NCBI GenBank assembly: GCA_035463315.1
Contig: DATHTJ010000158.1
Location: 1 to 9,367 of the forward strand
Source: GCA-003244245 sp035463315
Lineage (GTDB): Bacteria; Actinomycetota; Actinomycetes; Mycobacteriales; Pseudonocardiaceae
Direction: 5' to 3'
DNA length: 9,367 nt
The position numbers and the translations under genes were made by a program. Positions 5,342 through 9,367 of this stretch are shown one piece after another. The stretch's first letter is position 1, and the number at the start of each line of letters is the position of its first letter. The notes under the pieces are model-generated. The model did no database searches. It was not told where the DNA came from and saw only the letters and a program-made list of their open reading frames with translations.

Positions 5342-6006
5342 TCTTCTTCACTACATTCGTCATGTTGGTTCGCCGGCAGCTTGAGGGGACGGAAAGGCGC
5401 CTGGGGTCCCCGGCTCGGGTAGAAGGCACCACGCTGCGCCTGCCGATCGGAACGGACATTCAGATAGGGGATTACGTAGAGCATTGCCCGCCACACAAGG
5501 AGTCACGAATGATGACCGTGATCGACGTCATTCATCCGCACATGCCGGGTGCACATGCCGTTGACGATCACATCGACGTTACCTGCGTGCCGATCGAACG
5601 GGTTTCGATTCCGGAGGTCCCAACACCGACCCTGCATCCGATGATGTCCACCCCCCTTTCACTGATGAAGGATGGGCGGATGTCCGAGGCTGTCTTCGAG
5701 GCGTTGCGATTGGTCGAAGAACGGGTTCAGTCTTTGACGGAAGGCGACGATGCTGGGCACAGGCTGATGGAGTCGGTGTTCGGCGCACGGCCGCCACAGC
5801 TCGACATCACCGCGACAACCGGCCCAGTGGCTGACGACGAGCGCGAGGGTTTCCGGCTCTTGTTCATCGGTGCCATGCTCGGGCTGCCAGACCCGCACAG
5901 CACCGTGAAAGCTGCACCTGCCACAGCGGACGAGACGTTGGAGTACCTGGCGGTGGCGAGCATGCTGATGCGTCGTCTGGACCGTGCCGAGGACAGGTTA
6001 CGCTGA
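5338..6006 (+). CDS. Uncharacterised protein with a TIGR02391/Hypoth_Ymh-like C-terminal domain
   Basis: A 222-residue soluble protein of unknown function. Residues 20-90 look like a small beta-rich domain (LRLPIGTDIQIGDYVEH at 33-49, then a hydrophobic strand MMTVIDVI at 58-65 and a final IDVTCVPIERV). Residues 99-220 follow the TIGR02391 (Hypoth_Ymh, PF09509) pattern as I recall it: LHP at 99-101, DGRMSEAVFEAL at 112-123, EREGFRLLFIGAMLGL at 168-183 and LEYLAVASMLMRRLD at 201-215. The usual RNPxAH-like motif after GAMxG reads PDPHST here, so the Arg and final His are missing. No Shine-Dalgarno precedes the ATG at 5338; no upstream in-frame ATG, GTG or TTG exists before a stop at 5212-5214; Met9 (5362) is an alternative start. 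The start is AT-rich and codon use is less GC-biased than in neighbours, suggesting transfer. It converges on the exporter genes with a 9-base overlap. Confidence 0.7.
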   Translation: MIFFTTFVMLVRRQLEGTERRLGSPARVEGTTLRLPIGTDIQIGDYVEHCPPHKESRMMTVIDVIHPHMPGAHAVDDHIDVTCVPIERVSIPEVPTPTLHPMMSTPLSLMKDGRMSEAVFEALRLVEERVQSLTEGDDAGHRLMESVFGARPPQLDITATTGPVADDEREGFRLLFIGAMLGLPDPHSTVKAAPATADETLEYLAVASMLMRRLDRAEDRLR

Positions 6007-7788
6007 GGTGGTTGTTCCCCTCTCGCCAAGCCCAGAGGCTCTCGCGGCAAGGCTGCCCGGCGCACTGGTGTGTTCCCAGTAGCCCACAAGGTCGGCGTAG
6101 AGACGGTTGTTCGCGAGCAGATCGCGGTGGCTGCCGAGGACGGCGTCAGCTCCGTCCATGACCAGGATGCGGTCGGCACGCATCGCCGAGCTGATCCGGT
6201 GGGCGATCACGACGAGGGTGCCGTGGCGCTCGGCGAACGCCTGTTCTGCTCTGGCCTCGGCGACCGGGTCGAGGTGACAGGTGGCCTCGTCGAGGATCAC
6301 GACTTGGGCGCCAGACAGGTAAACCCGAGCCAGCGCGATGAGCTGTCGTTCCCCGGGGGATAGCGTGCCTCCGCCGGGTGGAAGTTGGGCGTCGTATCCG
6401 CCGAGGCGCGAGAAGGTGTCCGCGAAGCCGACGGCGACCACCGCCTTGTCGATCTCGGCCGAGGTCGCTCGCGGCTGCAGGTAGACGAGGTTGTCCCGGA
6501 TACTCCCCGCAAACACGTAGGCCTCCTGGGGAATGAGCGCCACCGTGCGCCGCAGGTAGCTCTCGTCGACCTGCTCCAGGACGAGCCCGCCGAGCCTCAG
6601 CTGGCCACGCTGCGGCGTGGCTAGTCTGGCGATCAGGTTGGCGAGCGTGGACTTGCCCACCCCGCTCGGACCCACCACGGCGAGGTGCATCCCGGTGGGC
6701 AGGTGCAGGGTGAGATCGGCCACGATGGGCTCGGCGTGCGGGGAGTACGCGAACGTCACGCCGTCGATGTCGAGGTCGTGGCCCGCAGGGAGCCGCGCCG
6801 GTGGGTGAGCAGCGGGTGCGAGCGACTCGGCGCTGGCGCACACCTCGGCCAAGCGGCCGAGGATCACCCCGAGGGACACCAGGAGTGTGCCCCCAGCATT
6901 CACGAGGACCTGGAAGGCAGGCTGCAACCCGCTGGCCAGATACACGACACATCCTACGATCTGCCCAATGGTCAGATTGTGGCGGGCGATCAGCCACGGT
7001 GACATCGCGAGGAGGGCAAGCATCGGGAGGTGCACACCCAACGTCACCACGGGCAACCGCAATACTCGAGCCCTCGCGAAGGCCCGCATGGCTTCGGCCT
7101 GGGCCTCGATGGCCTTACCCACCTCCCGCGCCGCGCGTGCCTCCGCCGCGTGAGCGACAACGTCACGCATCCCCTCGACTACCGGAGCGGCGGTAGCGCT
7201 GACCTCCTCCGCCCGTAGTACGACCGTTCGAAAGCGCCCGACCATGATGCGCAAGATTCCAGCGAACAGGATCACAGCCAGGAATACGAACGAAGCGACG
7301 ACCAGTGCGAGCAAGGGGGATAGCACAGTGAGGCCGCCGAGGGCTGCTACTCCCCCCGACAGTAGTTGGCGCATATTGCGCACCAGGGTCGAATACAGCG
7401 TACGCACCGCTTCCACCTGCTCGCTGGCATGCGACACACTTGATCCACTCGATGCCTTCTCGTCCTTCAGCGCTCGATGGAGCGAGGCGGTGACGACGGC
7501 GGTGAGAAGCGAGTCGCGCAGCGGCTCGACGGTCGCGGCCAGCCATGGGTAGACCTGGCGAGTGCCTACGGCGCCCATTACCTGGAGCAGTGCCAGGGCG
7601 GCGAGCCACCCCAACCCCACCAGCGGCCGTCCCGCGAGGAAGCCACGGTCGAGAGCGCTGGCGATGAGTAGTCCGGAGACGAACATGGGCACGGCCTCCA
7701 GCGCTGACCATCCGGCCAGGCGCCATAGTGCTTGGCGCTGGGGGCGTAGGTGTCGGCGAAGCAATCGCACGCCGGCTGCCAGCGTCAT
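5998..7788 (-). CDS. ABC exporter half-transporter, TMD-NBD fusion (catalytic Walker B, degenerate signature)
   Basis: A 596-residue membrane exporter subunit: transmembrane domain about 20-320 with hydrophobic helices near 28-48, 57-75, 143-180, 245-268 and 275-298, then a nucleotide-binding domain. ATPase motifs: Walker A GPSGVGKST (373-381), Q-loop Gln421 in IPQE, signature LSPGE (476-480), Walker B VVILDE with Asp500 and catalytic Glu501, D-loop CHLD (504-507), H-loop His530. The signature has Pro where LSGGQ has Gly. The DEATCHLD stretch reminds me of exporters next to actinobacterial lanthipeptide clusters (RamA/RamB type), but no precursor or synthetase is visible, so the substrate is unknown. 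The ATG at 7788 overlaps the stop of the upstream half-transporter (ATGA), indicating coupled synthesis and probably a heterodimer. It is last in its visible operon; its stop overlaps the opposing gene's stop. Confidence 0.93.
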   Translation of the reverse strand: MTLAAGVRLLRRHLRPQRQALWRLAGWSALEAVPMFVSGLLIASALDRGFLAGRPLVGLGWLAALALLQVMGAVGTRQVYPWLAATVEPLRDSLLTAVVTASLHRALKDEKASSGSSVSHASEQVEAVRTLYSTLVRNMRQLLSGGVAALGGLTVLSPLLALVVASFVFLAVILFAGILRIMVGRFRTVVLRAEEVSATAAPVVEGMRDVVAHAAEARAAREVGKAIEAQAEAMRAFARARVLRLPVVTLGVHLPMLALLAMSPWLIARHNLTIGQIVGCVVYLASGLQPAFQVLVNAGGTLLVSLGVILGRLAEVCASAESLAPAAHPPARLPAGHDLDIDGVTFAYSPHAEPIVADLTLHLPTGMHLAVVGPSGVGKSTLANLIARLATPQRGQLRLGGLVLEQVDESYLRRTVALIPQEAYVFAGSIRDNLVYLQPRATSAEIDKAVVAVGFADTFSRLGGYDAQLPPGGGTLSPGERQLIALARVYLSGAQVVILDEATCHLDPVAEARAEQAFAERHGTLVVIAHRISSAMRADRILVMDGADAVLGSHRDLLANNRLYADLVGYWEHTSAPGSLAARASGLGERGTTTSA

Positions 7789-9367
7789 GGCTGGGCCGCC
7801 ACACCGGGGACTGCGGTCGGGCCGTCCCCGTTGCGAGCCATCGTCTGCTCGTCAGTCCCGAAGACCGCCCGGTAGCTGGGGTCTGACCACAGCACGTGGT
7901 GGGGAGCGAGCGCCCGGATGCGCCCGGCGTCAAGCCATGCCACCAGGTCGGCGCGGTCGGCGGTGGCGGCCCGATGCGCCACCACCACGCACGTCCGTCC
8001 CACCAGCACCCGCTCCAGTGCCTCCGCCACCTTGACCTCGGTAGCGGTGTCCAGACTGCTGGTGGCATCGTCAAGCACGATGACTCGAGCATCGGCCAGG
8101 ACAGCCCGAGCCAGCCCCAGGCGCTGTAACTCGCCTCCCGACATCGGCGCTCGGGCCAGCGGGGTGTCATAACCTCCAGGCAGCGACCTGATGAACCGAT
8201 CGGCCTGAGCTACCGCGGCGGCTGCCACTACCTCAGCTCGCGATGCCTCCGGCCGAGCATACGCGCTCATGTCGTGAACCGTGGTGCCGAGCAGGGCCGG
8301 GCGCTCGAAGGCATAGGTCACGGTTCGCCGCAGCGCAGCGAGCTCCAGTTGGTCCACGGGAACCCCGTTGAGCAGCACCTCACCGTCGTCGGGATCGAGC
8401 AGGCGCCCGATCAGGGAGGTGAGCACGGTCTTGCCCGTGCCCGATCCCCCGACGATGGCCACGCTCGTTCCCGACGGCATCAAGAGGTCGAGGTGGTCCA
8501 GTATCACTCGCTGCTCCATCCGCACGCTAACGTCACGCAGCTCGACCTGGCCCAGCCTCGGAGATACCGTCACAGGTTGCAAAGGTGGTGAGATCGAGGG
8601 TGTGGTGTCGAGGACCTCGCCCACCCGCCCCGCCCCCACCTGGCAGGTCAGGAGGGCGACGAGGGTGTCGAACAGCCCGACGGAGCCCAGCGCCAAGCCG
8701 ACGTAGGAAGCAGCCGCGACAAGCTGACCGGCGGTGATGTCGCCAGCGGCGAGGACGAAACCGCCCACCGAGAGCACCAGCACCTGGAGCATCGGGCCGA
8801 GCAGCGACAGTTGCCAGCTCACCTGGCGTTGTACCGCCCACACCTGGCGTCCGGTGTGATGCAGCTCAGGCAACGGCAGCAGAATGCGGCCTATATCCCG
8901 TTCGATGGTTCCGCTAGCCCGGATCGTGCGTATGCCCCGATAAGCATCGAGCAAACGGGTGATGATTGCGGCCAGCAGCTGCTGGTAGCGGAGAAACGGC
9001 TGGCTCGCTTGGGTGACGAACCGTCGAAGCAGAATCACGGCCGGTACTGCACCAATGAGGAAAATGATTCCAAGACGAAAGTCGATCAGTGTCAGGGCGA
9101 CGACCGCTCCGATGGTGGTCAACAGAGTGGCGAACGCCGAGATGAGGAGGGGGAAAAAACTGGCCGGGCTCGCGGCGTTCTCGGTGAGGCGGGAGAGCAG
9201 GTCGCCGGCCGGGAACCGCCGCTGACCGGGAATCCCGAGCAGAAGCGCACGGCCCATGAGCCGGTGACGGAGCCAGGCGGTGACCTGGCTGCCCCAGTAG
9301 GAGCTGATCAAGTCACCGAGCGCGGTGGCAGCCGTGGTGACGGCGAAGACCGCCGCTAGCCATACCA
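7785..9367 (-). CDS. ABC exporter half-transporter, N-terminus off the right edge (degenerate Walker B)
   Basis: The frame is open to the window edge; 526 residues are visible, starting within the transmembrane domain, so some 50-90 residues with the first helix or helices are probably missing. Numbering from the first visible residue: membrane helices near 70-92 and 94-114, an EAA-like coupling segment with the region RYQQLLAAIITRLLDAYRGIR starting at 126, further helices near 185-206 and 213-240, then the ATPase domain. Walker A GGSGTGKT is at 306-313, Glu354 stands where the Q-loop Gln is expected, signature MSGGE at 408-412, and Walker B VIVLDD at 428-433 with Asp433 in place of the catalytic Glu. 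The H-loop His464 is kept. These changes mark the non-catalytic subunit of a heterodimeric exporter, with the next gene supplying the other half. A TTG at 9311 is only an internal codon, since conserved-looking membrane sequence continues upstream. Substrate unknown. Confidence 0.92.
   Translation of the reverse strand, partial: VWLAAVFAVTTAATALGDLISSYWGSQVTAWLRHRLMGRALLLGIPGQRRFPAGDLLSRLTENAASPASFFPLLISAFATLLTTIGAVVALTLIDFRLGIIFLIGAVPAVILLRRFVTQASQPFLRYQQLLAAIITRLLDAYRGIRTIRASGTIERDIGRILLPLPELHHTGRQVWAVQRQVSWQLSLLGPMLQVLVLSVGGFVLAAGDITAGQLVAAASYVGLALGSVGLFDTLVALLTCQVGAGRVGEVLDTTPSISPPLQPVTVSPRLGQVELRDVSVRMEQRVILDHLDLLMPSGTSVAIVGGSGTGKTVLTSLIGRLLDPDDGEVLLNGVPVDQLELAALRRTVTYAFERPALLGTTVHDMSAYARPEASRAEVVAAAAVAQADRFIRSLPGGYDTPLARAPMSGGELQRLGLARAVLADARVIVLDDATSSLDTATEVKVAEALERVLVGRTCVVVAHRAATADRADLVAWLDAGRIRALAPHHVLWSDPSYRAVFGTDEQTMARNGDGPTAVPGVAAQP

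Noticed and set aside
9309..9311. TTG at 9311 as start of the upstream ABC half-transporter
   Set aside because: The frame continues to the window edge with a plausible membrane segment (VWLAAVFAVTTAATALGD), so the gene is truncated by the window.

Overview
The window looks like chromosomal DNA from a high-GC actinomycete with an arabinogalactan-type cell wall (Mycobacteriales or Pseudonocardiales). The left part (1-4176, minus strand) carries the galactan/arabinan precursor cassette in the order glf, glfT2, PAP2 phosphatase, ubiA. This matches M. tuberculosis Rv3809c-Rv3806c as I remember it. Genus cannot be fixed from sequence alone; a Pseudonocardiales-like host is only a guess.

Layout. 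(1) 1-4176: four minus-strand genes, tightly packed with a 3-base gap and then stop/start overlaps, transcribed right to left. UDP-galactopyranose mutase makes UDP-Galf, GlfT2 polymerises it into galactan, and the UbiA-type and PAP2 enzymes make the decaprenyl-phosphoryl-ribose precursor of the arabinose donor. The UbiA gene runs off the left edge. (2) 4177-4554: divergent intergenic region, with a putative leaderless start for glf on one side and a SigB/SigF-type promoter for a small CsbD-family stress protein (4555-4725) on the other. (3) 4726-5337: about 600 bases without a confident gene. It holds a perfect 32-base palindrome (probable terminator), a 22-base tandem repeat, a 14-base palindrome, a long imperfect hairpin followed by a T-run, and two short overlapping candidate ORFs that end at the start of the next gene. 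(4) 5338-6006 (+): an uncharacterised protein whose C-terminal half resembles the TIGR02391/Hypoth_Ymh family. (5) 5998-9367 (minus): two ABC exporter half-transporters joined by an ATGA overlap; the upstream one is cut by the right edge. Their sequence changes are complementary, as expected of an asymmetric heterodimer with one catalytic and one degenerate ATP site.

Regions 1 and 2 are conserved housekeeping. Regions 3 to 5 look accessory. The points most worth a second look are the asymmetric exporter pair, the leader of the 5338 gene (hairpin, T-run, competing small ORFs, AT-rich pocket), and the apparent loss of the putative RNase-type motif in the TIGR02391-like protein.
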